A DNA stretch of 60,230 nt, taken from Caproiciproducens sp. MSJ-32. Lineage in GTDB: Bacteria; Bacillota; Clostridia; Clostridiales; Clostridiaceae. A model generated the notes under the pieces. The model ran no database searches, had not been told where the DNA came from, and saw only the letters and a list, made by a program, of their open reading frames with translations. The translations under genes and the position numbers were made by a program. Below are positions 16,971-26,101 of this stretch, in pieces. Numbering within the stretch: position 1 is the stretch's first letter; each line of letters starts with the position of its first letter. The DNA lies in NCBI RefSeq assembly GCF_018918055.1, contig NZ_JAHLPS010000042.1:1-60230 (forward strand), written 5' to 3'.

Positions 16971-17744
16971 ATGAGTAAAAGAAAAAGAATTATATTTATG
17001 GTCATAGTTATTATATCTTTAACCTTTATATTTGATAAAACTGTAATGGCAGACCCCATAAATATACCTGATCTTAATATTTCTATTGGTGATGAAGCAG
17101 CCTCTCCTCAAAATTATGTAGATAATATAAAGTTGTTAATTGTATTAACAATACTAACTTTATTGCCGTCTATAATAATTATGATGACCTCATTTACTAG
17201 AATAGTTGTAGTTTTTTCATTTTTGAAAAATGCATTAGGAGCAGCTCAATCAATACCAAATCAAATTCTTACTGGTTTGGCAATATTTTTGACTATCTTT
17301 ATTATGAGACCAGTATATAATGAAATTAACGAGAATTCTTTTAAACCTTTTATGGAAAATGCAATTACTCAAGAAGAAGCTATAGAGAAAGCAAGCAAGC
17401 CTTTAAGGGAGTTTATGTTAAAAGAAACTAGACAAAAAGATTTGGAATTATTTATTGAAACATCAGATTTAAATACTGAGGAAATTACAAGGGAAAATAT
17501 TCCTTTAACTGTTGTAATACCAGCTTTTGCTATAAGTGAATTAAAAACAGCCTTTCAAATAGGTTTTTTAATATATTTACCATTTTTAATTATAGATATG
17601 GTAGTTTCAAGTATTTTAATGTCAATGGGAATGTTTATGATTCCGCCAGTTATGGTGTCTCTTCCTTTTAAATTACTATTATTTGTAATGGTGGATGGAT
17701 GGAATTTATTAGTTAAATCTTTAATTTCAAGTTTTGGAGGATAA
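16971..17744 (+). CDS. fliP: flagellar export gate protein FliP
   Basis: The 257-aa protein starts with a cleavable signal peptide (MSKRKRIIFMVIVIISLTFI ... VMA), as usual for FliP. It has the signatures MTSFTRIVVVFSFLKNALG, VVIPAFAISELKTAFQIGFL and DMVVSSILMSMGMFMIPPVM. FliP5-FliQ4-FliR1 form the export channel. The stop TAA shares a base with a fliQ start. Confidence 0.97.
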   Translation: MSKRKRIIFMVIVIISLTFIFDKTVMADPINIPDLNISIGDEAASPQNYVDNIKLLIVLTILTLLPSIIIMMTSFTRIVVVFSFLKNALGAAQSIPNQILTGLAIFLTIFIMRPVYNEINENSFKPFMENAITQEEAIEKASKPLREFMLKETRQKDLELFIETSDLNTEEITRENIPLTVVIPAFAISELKTAFQIGFLIYLPFLIIDMVVSSILMSMGMFMIPPVMVSLPFKLLLFVMVDGWNLLVKSLISSFGG

Positions 17745-18019
17745 TGCGAAAAATGAGTCAAAATTTAGTTACTGGCATTGTTAAAGATACTTTATTTACA
17801 GCTCTAAAGGTAGTTGGACCAATTTTAATAGTTTCTATTTTAATTGGACTAATAATAAGTATTTTTCAAGCTACAACCCAAATTCAAGAACAGACATTGA
17901 CTTTTGTTCCAAAATTAATAGGGGTTGCGATTACAGGGTTAATTTTAGGGAGTTTTATGTCTCAAACGATTATAGATTTTACAAAGAGAATATTTGATAT
18001 AATAATTAATATATCTTAG
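17744..18019 (+). CDS. fliQ: flagellar export gate protein FliQ
   Basis: The protein is 91 aa from ATG 17744, or 88 aa (MSQNLVTGIVKD...) from ATG 17753. The longer start overlaps the fliP stop but is only 3 nt from GGAGG; the shorter fits the usual family N-terminus but is 12 nt away. There are two membrane helices, with the FliQ motif SIFQATTQIQEQTLTFVPKL between them. Part of the FliPQR channel. Confidence 0.94.
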   Translation: MRKMSQNLVTGIVKDTLFTALKVVGPILIVSILIGLIISIFQATTQIQEQTLTFVPKLIGVAITGLILGSFMSQTIIDFTKRIFDIIINIS

Positions 18020-18032
18020 GGGGTAGGAAGGT

Positions 18033-19904
18033 ATGATAGATACAGCCTACTTCTTAGCACTTATTCTAGTATTTTTAAGAATAGTATCTTTTTTAGGAAT
18101 ATCAAATGTATTTTTTCCGACAGGAACTCCAAATAAACTTAAGGTTTTTATTGCACTAATTCTTTCCTTTTCTTTGCTTGGAGGAATTGATTACACAAGT
18201 GTAAATGAGATTACAAGCAATTATTATTTAATTACATATGTCATATCAGAAGTATTAACTGGACTAATATTTGGTTTAATTGTGGATATATCATTCAAAA
18301 TAATTGTTATGGCAGGTAGTTTATTAGATTTACATATTGGATTGAGCATGGTTAACATAATAGACCCTAATAGTAAAGTTAATACGACCTTAAGCGGAAA
18401 TTTACTACATTCTATTGGGCTGATCATTTTCTTTATTGTTGATGGTCATCATTTGTTGATAAAATCTTTATTAGAAAGTTTTACTTTATTGTCTCTAGGC
18501 AAAAGCCTATTATTTGCAGAAAATATTATGACCATTATTGGAATAATAGTGGAGTATTTTGTAATAGGATTGAAAATAGCAATACCAATAGTATTGATTA
18601 TCATATTAACAGATTTATGTATGGGGCTGATTTCAAGGGCAGTTCCCCAAATAAACGTAATGATTCTTGGTATGCCTGTGAAGATGCTTGTTGGAATAAT
18701 TGCAATAGCTTTATCTTTACCGGTAATAATAAAAATTATCATTAGTAATATAAGCTATATACCTGATATTATTAGAAAAATCATAACCGCAGTTCCCTTC
18801 GTATTCTTTATTGCTTCTGATGAAAAAACAGAGGAGGCAACTCCTAAAAGAAAAAGTGATGCAAGAAAAAAGGGACAGGTAGCTAGAAGTAAAGATGTAA
18901 GTTTAGCTATAACTTTTATAGCTTCAATATTTGTAATAATTTTGCTAAGTAACAGAACTGTGGAAGCTTTTAAACAGAATATCATTTACTTTCTTTCAGA
19001 AGCAGCTTCAATACCGCTGACAGATGGAACTATTCAAGGTCTAAGTGTATTTGTTTTAAGTAAAATGGCAATAACCTTACTGCCTATTGTTCTTCCTATT
19101 ATGATAGCTGGAGTTGCTGCAAGTTTGATGCAGACAGGTTTTTTAGTAGTAAAGGATGCAATTAAACCTTCTTTAAATAAATTAAATCCTATTAGTGGAT
19201 TTAAAAATATGTTTTCTAAAAGGTCAGTATTAGAGTTAGTTAAAAATCTTATATCTATTTCGGTTATAATTTATATGGCTTATTCCTATATAAAAGATAA
19301 TTTTTATAAGATTCTTAATATCGGTAATTTATATCTTCCAACAATGGGAGTAGAGGTTAAATCATTATTATTAGGTATTTTTTATAGGATAGCAATATTT
19401 GTTGTGGCTGTAGCAGCTATAGATTATTTAGTACAAGTTTTACTTCATAAAAAAGAATTGAGGATGACAAAGGAAGAAATAAAGGAAGAATATAAACAAA
19501 TGGAAGGAGATCCTCAAATTAAATCTAAGATTAAACAAAAACAAAGAGAGATGTCTAGAAGGAGAATGATAAATTCTGTAGGAGATGCTACTGTTGTTAT
19601 AACAAATCCAACACATTTAGCTGTGGCAATAAAATATGAAGAAGGTAAAATGGAAGCACCGCAAGTTGTGGCAAAGGGAGCAGAGCTTCTTGCTTTAAAA
19701 ATAAAGGAAAAAGCAAGGGAAAATGATGTACCAATTATTGAAAATAAGCCCTTGGCAAGAATGATATACGAACAGGTAGAAATAGATAAATTTATACCAC
19801 AAGAAATGTATCAAGCTGTTGCCGAAATATTGGCTATGGTATATAAATTAGATAAGAAAAAAGAGCTAGAGGATAAAGAAGGATGGGATGAGGTTGAAAT
19901 TTGA
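18033..19904 (+). CDS. fliR-flhB: fused flagellar export gate protein FliR-FlhB
   Basis: The single 623-aa reading frame joins FliR (about 1-256, membrane helices) to FlhB (about 257-623). The FlhB part opens with SDEKTEEATPKRKSDARKKG, has four membrane helices, and carries the NPTH self-cleavage motif at 525-528, followed by LAVAIKYEEGKMEAPQVVAKG. NPTH is at residue 269 of standalone E. coli FlhB, so the offset of 256 equals a full FliR. FlhB changes export specificity after hook completion; FliR sits in the FliPQR channel. The fusion is known in several clostridia and fixes a 1:1 stoichiometry. The end overlaps flhA by 17 nt. Confidence 0.97.
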   Translation: MIDTAYFLALILVFLRIVSFLGISNVFFPTGTPNKLKVFIALILSFSLLGGIDYTSVNEITSNYYLITYVISEVLTGLIFGLIVDISFKIIVMAGSLLDLHIGLSMVNIIDPNSKVNTTLSGNLLHSIGLIIFFIVDGHHLLIKSLLESFTLLSLGKSLLFAENIMTIIGIIVEYFVIGLKIAIPIVLIIILTDLCMGLISRAVPQINVMILGMPVKMLVGIIAIALSLPVIIKIIISNISYIPDIIRKIITAVPFVFFIASDEKTEEATPKRKSDARKKGQVARSKDVSLAITFIASIFVIILLSNRTVEAFKQNIIYFLSEAASIPLTDGTIQGLSVFVLSKMAITLLPIVLPIMIAGVAASLMQTGFLVVKDAIKPSLNKLNPISGFKNMFSKRSVLELVKNLISISVIIYMAYSYIKDNFYKILNIGNLYLPTMGVEVKSLLLGIFYRIAIFVVAVAAIDYLVQVLLHKKELRMTKEEIKEEYKQMEGDPQIKSKIKQKQREMSRRRMINSVGDATVVITNPTHLAVAIKYEEGKMEAPQVVAKGAELLALKIKEKARENDVPIIENKPLARMIYEQVEIDKFIPQEMYQAVAEILAMVYKLDKKKELEDKEGWDEVEI

Positions 19905-21942
19905 TATAAAAAAGAATACAGATGTTTTAGTTGCATTTGGTGTATTAGGTATTGTACTTATGATAATAATACCTCTACCTACAATTATTTTAGATATTTT
20001 ATTAGCATTTAATATAACAATATCTGCCGGTATATTAATAATGACTATGTTTACAACTCATGTACTACAATTTTCAATATTTCCTACATTACTGCTTATA
20101 ACTACTTTATTAAGATTAGGCTTAAATATTTCATCTACAAGACTTATTTTAAGTCAAGGAAATGCAGGTGACATAATTGCTGCTTTTGGTGACTTTGTTA
20201 TTGGTGGGAATTATGTTGTTGGTATTATAATATTTATAATTATTGTTATTATTAATATGATGGTAATCACAAATGGTGCCGGCAGAGTAGCTGAAGTTTC
20301 AGCAAGATTTACCTTAGATGCTATGCCTGGTAAGCAGATGAGCATTGATGCTGATTTAAATGCAGGTATAATTGATGATGCTACTGCAAGAAAAAGAAGG
20401 GAAGACCTTCAAGCAGAAGCGGATTTTTATGGAGCTATGGATGGTGCTAATAAATTCGTTAAAGGTGATGCAATAGCAGGTATTATTATTACATTAATAA
20501 ATATAATTGGTGGAATAATTATAGGTGTAATGAGTGGTAAGGGAATTCAAGAAGCAGCTTCCCTTTATACACAATTAACGGTAGGAGATGGATTGGTTAG
20601 TCAATTGCCTGCTTTATTAATATCTACAGCATCAGGTATTTTAGTTACTAGAGCTGGAAGTTCAGAAAATTTTGGTAAGACCTTTACTAAACAACTTACA
20701 GCCTTTCCAATAGCAATGGTTATAGTTTCTGCCTTAATGCTTGCTTTAGCTATAATACCATCAATGCCAAAGATTCCTTTTACTTTGGCAGCTGTATCTT
20801 TTGGATATCTGGCATTTATATTAATGAAAGAAGAAAGAAAACAAGAAGAAATGGCAATGGCACAAGCAGAGGAAGATACTACAGAACTTGAAAGAAAAGA
20901 GCCTGAAAATGTTATGAATTTAATCTCAGTTGAGCCAATGGAAGTTGAAATTGGATATGGTTTAATACCTTTGGCAGATGAATCAACTGGAGGAGACCTT
21001 CTTCAAAGAATTGCATCTGTTAGAAGGCAATGTGCTATTGAAATGGGAATAATTGTACAACCTATAAGAATTAGAGATAATCTTCAATTAAAAACAAATG
21101 AATATGTAATAAAAATTAGAGGAACTGTTGTAGCTTCAGCAGAATTAATGCCAAATATGCTTTTATGTATGGATCCTACTGGTGATAATACAAGAATAGA
21201 AGGAATTAGGACCATTGAACCTACTTTTAACCTGCCTGCAGTTTGGATAAATATTGATAAGAGAGAAGAGGCAGAGATACAAGGGTTAACAGTAGTTGAT
21301 CCTACAACTGTTATGGTTACTCACTTAACAGAAACAATTAAAGCTCATTCTTATGAATTATTAGGAAGACAGGAAGTTCAATTAATAGTTGATAATACAA
21401 GAGAAAGATATAGTGCTGTTGTAGATGAGCTTATACCTGATCTTATGACAATAGGAGAATTACAAAAGGTATTACAAAATCTTTTAAAGGAAAAAGTGCC
21501 AATAAAGGACATGGTAACAATTATGGAATCTTTAGCAGATAACTCAAGATTAACTAAAGATATTGAGTTATTAACTGAATATGTTAGATTTGCCTTGGCT
21601 AGAGTTATTTGTAATCAAATAATAGATGAAAATAGAACAGTTACAGTAGCAACTCTATCTCCACAAATTGAAGAATTAATTGCAGCTAATACTCAAAAAT
21701 CAATGCAAGGTTCATTTCCAGCAGTAGATCCAGATACAACTACAAGGATACTTCAAGCTATTAGGGATGTTATAGATAGAATTAATTTTTATAATAATCA
21801 GCCGGTAATATTAGTTTCGCCAAATATCAGGCCAGTATTTAGAAAGCTAATAGAAATGGTATATCCTCATATAATGGTTGTATCTTTAAATGAAATTCCA
21901 AATGATGTACAAATAAGAACTGAAGGAGTTGTATCATTATAA
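19888..21942 (+). CDS. flhA: flagellar export gate protein FlhA
   Basis: The 684-aa protein has about eight N-terminal membrane helices (1-320) including LRLGLNISSTRLIL and the conserved cytoplasmic loop DAMPGKQMSIDADLNAGIID. The soluble C-terminal domain (about 345-684) binds chaperone-substrate complexes. It forms the nonameric export ring. ATG 19888 lies inside the end of the FliR-FlhB gene. Confidence 0.98.
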   Translation: MRLKFDIKKNTDVLVAFGVLGIVLMIIIPLPTIILDILLAFNITISAGILIMTMFTTHVLQFSIFPTLLLITTLLRLGLNISSTRLILSQGNAGDIIAAFGDFVIGGNYVVGIIIFIIIVIINMMVITNGAGRVAEVSARFTLDAMPGKQMSIDADLNAGIIDDATARKRREDLQAEADFYGAMDGANKFVKGDAIAGIIITLINIIGGIIIGVMSGKGIQEAASLYTQLTVGDGLVSQLPALLISTASGILVTRAGSSENFGKTFTKQLTAFPIAMVIVSALMLALAIIPSMPKIPFTLAAVSFGYLAFILMKEERKQEEMAMAQAEEDTTELERKEPENVMNLISVEPMEVEIGYGLIPLADESTGGDLLQRIASVRRQCAIEMGIIVQPIRIRDNLQLKTNEYVIKIRGTVVASAELMPNMLLCMDPTGDNTRIEGIRTIEPTFNLPAVWINIDKREEAEIQGLTVVDPTTVMVTHLTETIKAHSYELLGRQEVQLIVDNTRERYSAVVDELIPDLMTIGELQKVLQNLLKEKVPIKDMVTIMESLADNSRLTKDIELLTEYVRFALARVICNQIIDENRTVTVATLSPQIEELIAANTQKSMQGSFPAVDPDTTTRILQAIRDVIDRINFYNNQPVILVSPNIRPVFRKLIEMVYPHIMVVSLNEIPNDVQIRTEGVVSL

Positions 21943-23096
21943 TGGTAATAAAAAAGTACTTAGTAAAGGATATGAATGAAGCTCTTACAAGAATTCGTTA
22001 TGAAATGGGTAAGGATGCTATTATTATTAGTCAAAGAAAAATTAAAAAGCCAGGTTTTTTTGGATATTTTAAACCTAAAATGATAGAGGTTACAGCTGCT
22101 TTAGAAAATAATAAATTAAACTTAAATAGCAAGCAAAAGAAAAGTGATGAATTTGACATAAATGAATCTATAAACAGCCTTAAGCAATTAATGAAGGATA
22201 AATCAAAGGATATTAATAGTAATTTAGATAGCAAGAAAGAAGATATAGCTGTAAGTCCTGCTGTTATTGATGACAATATTAAAGATGAAGTAAAAGAAAT
22301 AAAGGAATTATTAAATAAAGTTATAAGAAATACAACAAAGGAAAAAGAAGATGATGAGATATTAAATTATTTAAGGGAAATTGATGTTGAAGAGGATTTG
22401 CTTAAGGAATTATTAAATAGGGAATATGATACTGTAGATGAATTTAAGGAAGATTTTAAGAAACTTATAAAGAATGATGTAAAAATAATTAATGAAAATT
22501 TACAAGGTAAGGTAGTATTAGTGGGACCAACAGGAGTTGGAAAAACTACTACTATTGCGAAGTTAGCTGGAAGACTTGCTTTAATTGATAAAAAGAAGGT
22601 AGGTTTAATAACAATTGATACTTATAGGATTGGAGCAGTTGATCAGTTAAGGACTTACGCAGAAATTATGAATATTCCCTTTAAGGTAGTAATAACATTA
22701 AAAGAAATGGAAAGTGCAGTAGAAGAATTAAAAGATTGTGATATTGTATTGATAGACACAACAGGAAGAAGCAGCAAGAATACTATGCAAATTTCAGAAT
22801 TAAGAGCTTTTATTCAAAAGATTACACCTGATAGTACAATGCTTGTAATAAGCGGAACTACTAAGAATAGAGATATAGATGTAATATTAGATGGATATAG
22901 GGAACTAAATTATGAGAGGTTAATAATAACTAAGTTAGATGAAACTATAGCTTATGGATGTATTTACAATATAGCTAGAAAGTCAGAAAAACCAATAGCC
23001 TATATTACAACTGGGCAAAATGTACCAGACGACATAAAATGCCCATCCTTTGATGAAGTTGAAAAATTAATACTAGGGGAGGAAAGCATATGTTAG
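21942..23096 (+). CDS. flhF: SRP-type GTPase FlhF
   Basis: The 384-aa protein has a variable basic/acidic N-terminal B domain (1-130) and an NG GTPase domain: P-loop GPTGVGKTT at 195-203, DTYRIGAVDQLRTYAE, DTTGRSS, and TKLDE. FlhF sets flagellar position and number with FlhG, encoded next. The stop codon lies within the first codons of flhG (7-nt overlap); its ATG overlaps the flhA stop by one base. Confidence 0.95.
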   Translation: MVIKKYLVKDMNEALTRIRYEMGKDAIIISQRKIKKPGFFGYFKPKMIEVTAALENNKLNLNSKQKKSDEFDINESINSLKQLMKDKSKDINSNLDSKKEDIAVSPAVIDDNIKDEVKEIKELLNKVIRNTTKEKEDDEILNYLREIDVEEDLLKELLNREYDTVDEFKEDFKKLIKNDVKIINENLQGKVVLVGPTGVGKTTTIAKLAGRLALIDKKKVGLITIDTYRIGAVDQLRTYAEIMNIPFKVVITLKEMESAVEELKDCDIVLIDTTGRSSKNTMQISELRAFIQKITPDSTMLVISGTTKNRDIDVILDGYRELNYERLIITKLDETIAYGCIYNIARKSEKPIAYITTGQNVPDDIKCPSFDEVEKLILGEESIC

Positions 23097-23953
23097 ATCA
23101 AGCTGAAAGCTTAAGAAAACTAGCAAAAGGAGAGCCCCTAGCATATAATACAAGAAAAACAAAAATAATTACTGTTACTTCTGGAAAAGGTGGAGTAGGA
23201 AAGAGTAATTTTGTGGTTAATTTATCAATAACCCTAGCTCAAATGGGAAAAAGAGTTCTTATTTTTGATGCAGACATTGGTATGGGAAATGATGATGTAC
23301 TAATGGGGATTTATCCAAAATATAATGTATTAGATTTAATAAATGGAAATCTCTCAATAGAAGAGGTTATTGTGGAAGGTCCTGGAGGTGTAAAGCTTTT
23401 GCCAGGAGGCAGCGGCTTAAATAATATTGAGGATCTTCAGCAAAATCAAAGGGATTTATTTTTAAGAAAGATAGAAATGCTTGAAGGTTTTGATTATATA
23501 TTTATTGATACAGGTGCTGGTATAAATAGAAGTGTTCTTGCTTTTATAGCTTGCTCAGATGAATTTATATTAGTTACTACTCCAGAACCAACGTCTTTAA
23601 CAGATGGATATAGTTTATTAAAAGCTGTTAATCATTTTAAAATTAAGGATAAGGGGAATATTGTTGTAAATAGGATTATAGATAAAAATGAAGGAGATAA
23701 TACTTATAATAAGTTTCAAGCTGCTGTAAATAAATTTTTATCGATCAATGTTAACTATTTAGGTTTTGTATATGAAGATAGAAAGTTAATTTCAGCCGTA
23801 AGGGAACAAAAGCCTTTTGTAATTTCAAATCCTAATTGTGATGCAGCAAGGTGCATAAGAAATATTGCAGAAAAATTACTAGGAGAAGAAAAAGAAATAA
23901 AAGGTATTGGAGCAAGGGGATTGTTTAAAAAGCTATTTAGTATTTTTAATTAG
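23090..23953 (+). CDS. flhG: MinD-like ATPase FlhG (FleN/YlxH)
   Basis: The 287-aa protein has a deviant Walker A GKGGVGKS at 32-39, the LIFDADIGMGNDDVL switch, and a DTGAG motif. The N-terminus DQAESLRKLAKG matches the DQAxxLR motif by which FlhG stimulates FlhF. The C-terminus is likely an amphipathic membrane-targeting helix (ARGLFKKLFSIF). It controls flagellar number. Confidence 0.95.
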   Translation: MLDQAESLRKLAKGEPLAYNTRKTKIITVTSGKGGVGKSNFVVNLSITLAQMGKRVLIFDADIGMGNDDVLMGIYPKYNVLDLINGNLSIEEVIVEGPGGVKLLPGGSGLNNIEDLQQNQRDLFLRKIEMLEGFDYIFIDTGAGINRSVLAFIACSDEFILVTTPEPTSLTDGYSLLKAVNHFKIKDKGNIVVNRIIDKNEGDNTYNKFQAAVNKFLSINVNYLGFVYEDRKLISAVREQKPFVISNPNCDAARCIRNIAEKLLGEEKEIKGIGARGLFKKLFSIFN

Positions 23954-23964
23954 GGGGAGTGTAA

Positions 23965-24594
23965 GTGGAGAAATTGAAATTAGAGATTAATAATAAACTT
24001 GAGGTTTTATATGATAAAAAGAATTATAAATCTGTAATTCAAGATATTAGGGAAAAAGAAGAGGAAATATTAATCTCTATTCCAGTTTTAGATGGAGAAT
24101 ACTTAACTTTGGCAACAGGTACAATTATAGAGCAAATTTACTATGGTAATAATAATATTTATCAATTTAAAACTAAAATTTTAGGAAGAACAAAGGAAAG
24201 AAATTTATCATTATATAGATTGAGCTTGCCTTATGATATTAAAAAGATACAAAGAAGAGATTATGTCAGAGTAAATTTTGTTAAGATAATCAATTATATA
24301 AATGCAAAGGATATAGAAAATGAGAAATACAAAAAGGCCTTGCTGCTTGATTTAAGCGGTGGTGGAATGAGAATAAAAGTAGAGGAAAAGCTTGAAAAAG
24401 ATGATATTATTTTGGCAAAAATAGTTTATGAGAATTCTATAATAAATGTAAATGGAAAAGTTATTAGGGTAGAAAGAACAGAGGATAATAAATATATTTG
24501 TGGAATTATTTTCTCCGATATTAATGAAAGAACAAGGGAAGAGATAATAAAAATTGTTTTTAAGGTAATGAGGAAACAAAGGGAACTTATTTAA
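23965..24594 (+). CDS. PilZ-domain c-di-GMP-binding flagellar brake protein (YcgR/FlgV-like)
   Basis: The 209-aa protein uses GTG 23965 behind GGGGGAG. An N-terminal YcgR/YpfA-like beta domain (about 1-92) is followed by a PilZ domain with both c-di-GMP motifs intact: RRDYVR at 97-102 and DLSGGGMRI at 129-137. In Bacillus, YpfA slows the motor by binding MotA; the same job is inferred here, supported by its place between flhG and sigD in the flagellar operon. Confidence 0.9.
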   Translation: MEKLKLEINNKLEVLYDKKNYKSVIQDIREKEEEILISIPVLDGEYLTLATGTIIEQIYYGNNNIYQFKTKILGRTKERNLSLYRLSLPYDIKKIQRRDYVRVNFVKIINYINAKDIENEKYKKALLLDLSGGGMRIKVEEKLEKDDIILAKIVYENSIINVNGKVIRVERTEDNKYICGIIFSDINERTREEIIKIVFKVMRKQRELI

Positions 24595-24606
24595 GGAGGT
24601 TAAAAT

Positions 24607-25332
24607 ATGGAAGCGAAAAGTCCATTAATTCAAAAGGAACAAATAGTTGAAAAATATATACCATTAGTTAAATATTTAGCTTCAAGAGTTAGTTTTGGAA
24701 AAACGAAATATTTAGAATACGAAGATTTAGTTGGATATGGAATTATTGGACTTTTAGATGCAATTAATAGATATGATCCTAGTAAAGGTATGAAATTTTC
24801 ATCTTATGCAACTTTAAGAATAAAAGGAGCAATGATAGATGAAATAAGAAAGCATAGGCCAATTTCTAAAGGGGCAATGGATAAATTAGTTAAATATAAT
24901 GAAGCTATTGATAGACTGCAAAATACTTTGATGAAAGAACCTACTCTTGAGGAAATAGCTAGCGAAATGAATTTGACTATAGATGAAGTTTCACATATTG
25001 AAAATTATATAAATTATATGTCTGTAACATCTTTAGAAGCCATAATCTATTCTGATGATGATGATTTAACGGTTATGGAAACACTTGAGGATAAGGATAG
25101 CATATCACCAGAAGAATCCTTAGAAAACAAAGAGAGAATAGAAATTTTAGAGAAGGCTATAGAACAGTTAAAAGAAAAAGATAAATTAGTATTAAACTTA
25201 TATTATTATGAAAAACTAACTTTAAAGGAAATTGGAGAAGTATTAGAAGTATCAGAATCAAGGGTTAGTCAGTTACATAGCAGGGCAATTAGAAATTTAA
25301 GAGCAATTATGAAGAAAATTAATTATATTTAA
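24607..25332 (+). CDS. sigD: flagellar sigma factor SigD/FliA
   Basis: The 241-aa protein has sigma-70 regions 2 (YEDLVGYGIIGLLDAINRYDP, SYATLRIKGAMIDEIRKHRP), 3 and 4 (LKEIGEVLEVSESRVSQLHSRA), in the FliA/WhiG arrangement without region 1.1. AAGGAGG precedes the ATG. It should transcribe late genes, including the flagellin gene with the sigma-D-like promoter at 2585-2611. No FlgM-like anti-sigma gene is in the window. Confidence 0.96.
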   Translation: MEAKSPLIQKEQIVEKYIPLVKYLASRVSFGKTKYLEYEDLVGYGIIGLLDAINRYDPSKGMKFSSYATLRIKGAMIDEIRKHRPISKGAMDKLVKYNEAIDRLQNTLMKEPTLEEIASEMNLTIDEVSHIENYINYMSVTSLEAIIYSDDDDLTVMETLEDKDSISPEESLENKERIEILEKAIEQLKEKDKLVLNLYYYEKLTLKEIGEVLEVSESRVSQLHSRAIRNLRAIMKKINYI

Positions 25333-25343
25333 GGAGAATTTTT

Positions 25344-25898
25344 ATGTTTCCTTGGTTAATCATTTTAATAGGAATAATAATTATAATATTAAATATTAGA
25401 GGATTATATAAAGATAATAATAAAGCTGTTAATAATGAGCAGGAAAATTTCAATGAAATATTAAGAAAAGAAGAAGTTAACAATGATAGGGATTATGATA
25501 AAGAAATAATTGCCATAAGAAGGGACCTGGCAGAAACAGTATTAGATTTGCAAAAAGAAATTGAAGAATTAAGAGCTTCATTAAATTATTTTATAAGGTA
25601 TAATAAAATTGATAAATTAGACGATAATATTAATGTTGGAGAAATTAAAAAGGATAATAATAAAATTAATAACAATGAAAGCATAAATTTAAATGAAAGT
25701 GTTATTTCAGAAATAAATTTTTCACATAAAGAAAATAAAAGCAATAAGGAAGATAAGGCTCCAAAAGAAGATAATAAAGATGATAAGCTTAAAAGAGTAA
25801 AGGAACTTTTAGAAGAAGGCTTAAGTGATGAGGAAATTTGTAACAAGTTATCAATAGGCAAGGGGGAAGTATTATTAATAAAAGGATTGCTAAAATAA
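25344..25898 (+). CDS. SwrB-position membrane protein with DUF6115-like C-terminus
   Basis: The 184-aa protein has one N-terminal membrane helix (about 2-20), a charged coiled coil (about 40-80), an Asn/Lys-rich linker, and a short C-terminal helix-turn-helix-like unit (RVKELLEEGLSDEEICNKLSIGKGEVLLIKGLLK) of the DUF6115 sort. In Bacillus the gene right after sigD is swrB, with the same plan of membrane anchor and coiled coil, and needed for export-gate maturation. Positional equivalence is inference; I cannot show homology. Confidence 0.65.
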   Translation: MFPWLIILIGIIIIILNIRGLYKDNNKAVNNEQENFNEILRKEEVNNDRDYDKEIIAIRRDLAETVLDLQKEIEELRASLNYFIRYNKIDKLDDNINVGEIKKDNNKINNNESINLNESVISEINFSHKENKSNKEDKAPKEDNKDDKLKRVKELLEEGLSDEEICNKLSIGKGEVLLIKGLLK

Positions 25899-26101
25899 TA
25901 GAGATAATATTAAATCTTTTAAAAGATAAAAAAATTCTTATTGGAATAGGTATTGGAATGATTCTTACTTCTTTGTTAATGTTCGGATTTACTAATAAAG
26001 AACTTTCTGATAGTGAAATAGAGGAAAGAGCAAGAAAAATGGGAATGCATTTTGAAGATGAATGTAAAGTAATATTTGAAGGGAATGAGAGCAATGATTA
26101 G
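25874..26101 (+). CDS. small membrane protein, apparently ATT-initiated, MltG-like tail
   Basis: An open frame of 75 codons fills the space between the DUF6115-type gene and flgF but has no ATG/GTG/TTG before the middle of its membrane helix. With ATT at 25874 as start, 7 nt after AGGGGG (25861-25866), the product begins MNKRIAKIIEIILNLLKDKK. It then has a membrane helix (ILIGIGIGMILTSLLMFGF) and a soluble tail (SDSEIEERARKMGMHFEDE). The tail resembles the short unit seen in small clostridial MltG/YceG-like proteins. It overlaps the upstream gene by 25 nt and flgF by 8 nt. Strong protein-like composition argues it is real; the start codon is the doubt. Confidence 0.6.
   Translation: MNKRIAKIIEIILNLLKDKKILIGIGIGMILTSLLMFGFTNKELSDSEIEERARKMGMHFEDECKVIFEGNESND

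Noticed and set aside
25880-25900. programmed frameshift joining the SwrB-like gene to the following ORF
   Set aside because: The junction lacks a clear slippery heptamer and pseudoknot; an ATT start with a well-spaced AGGGGG is simpler, though not proven.
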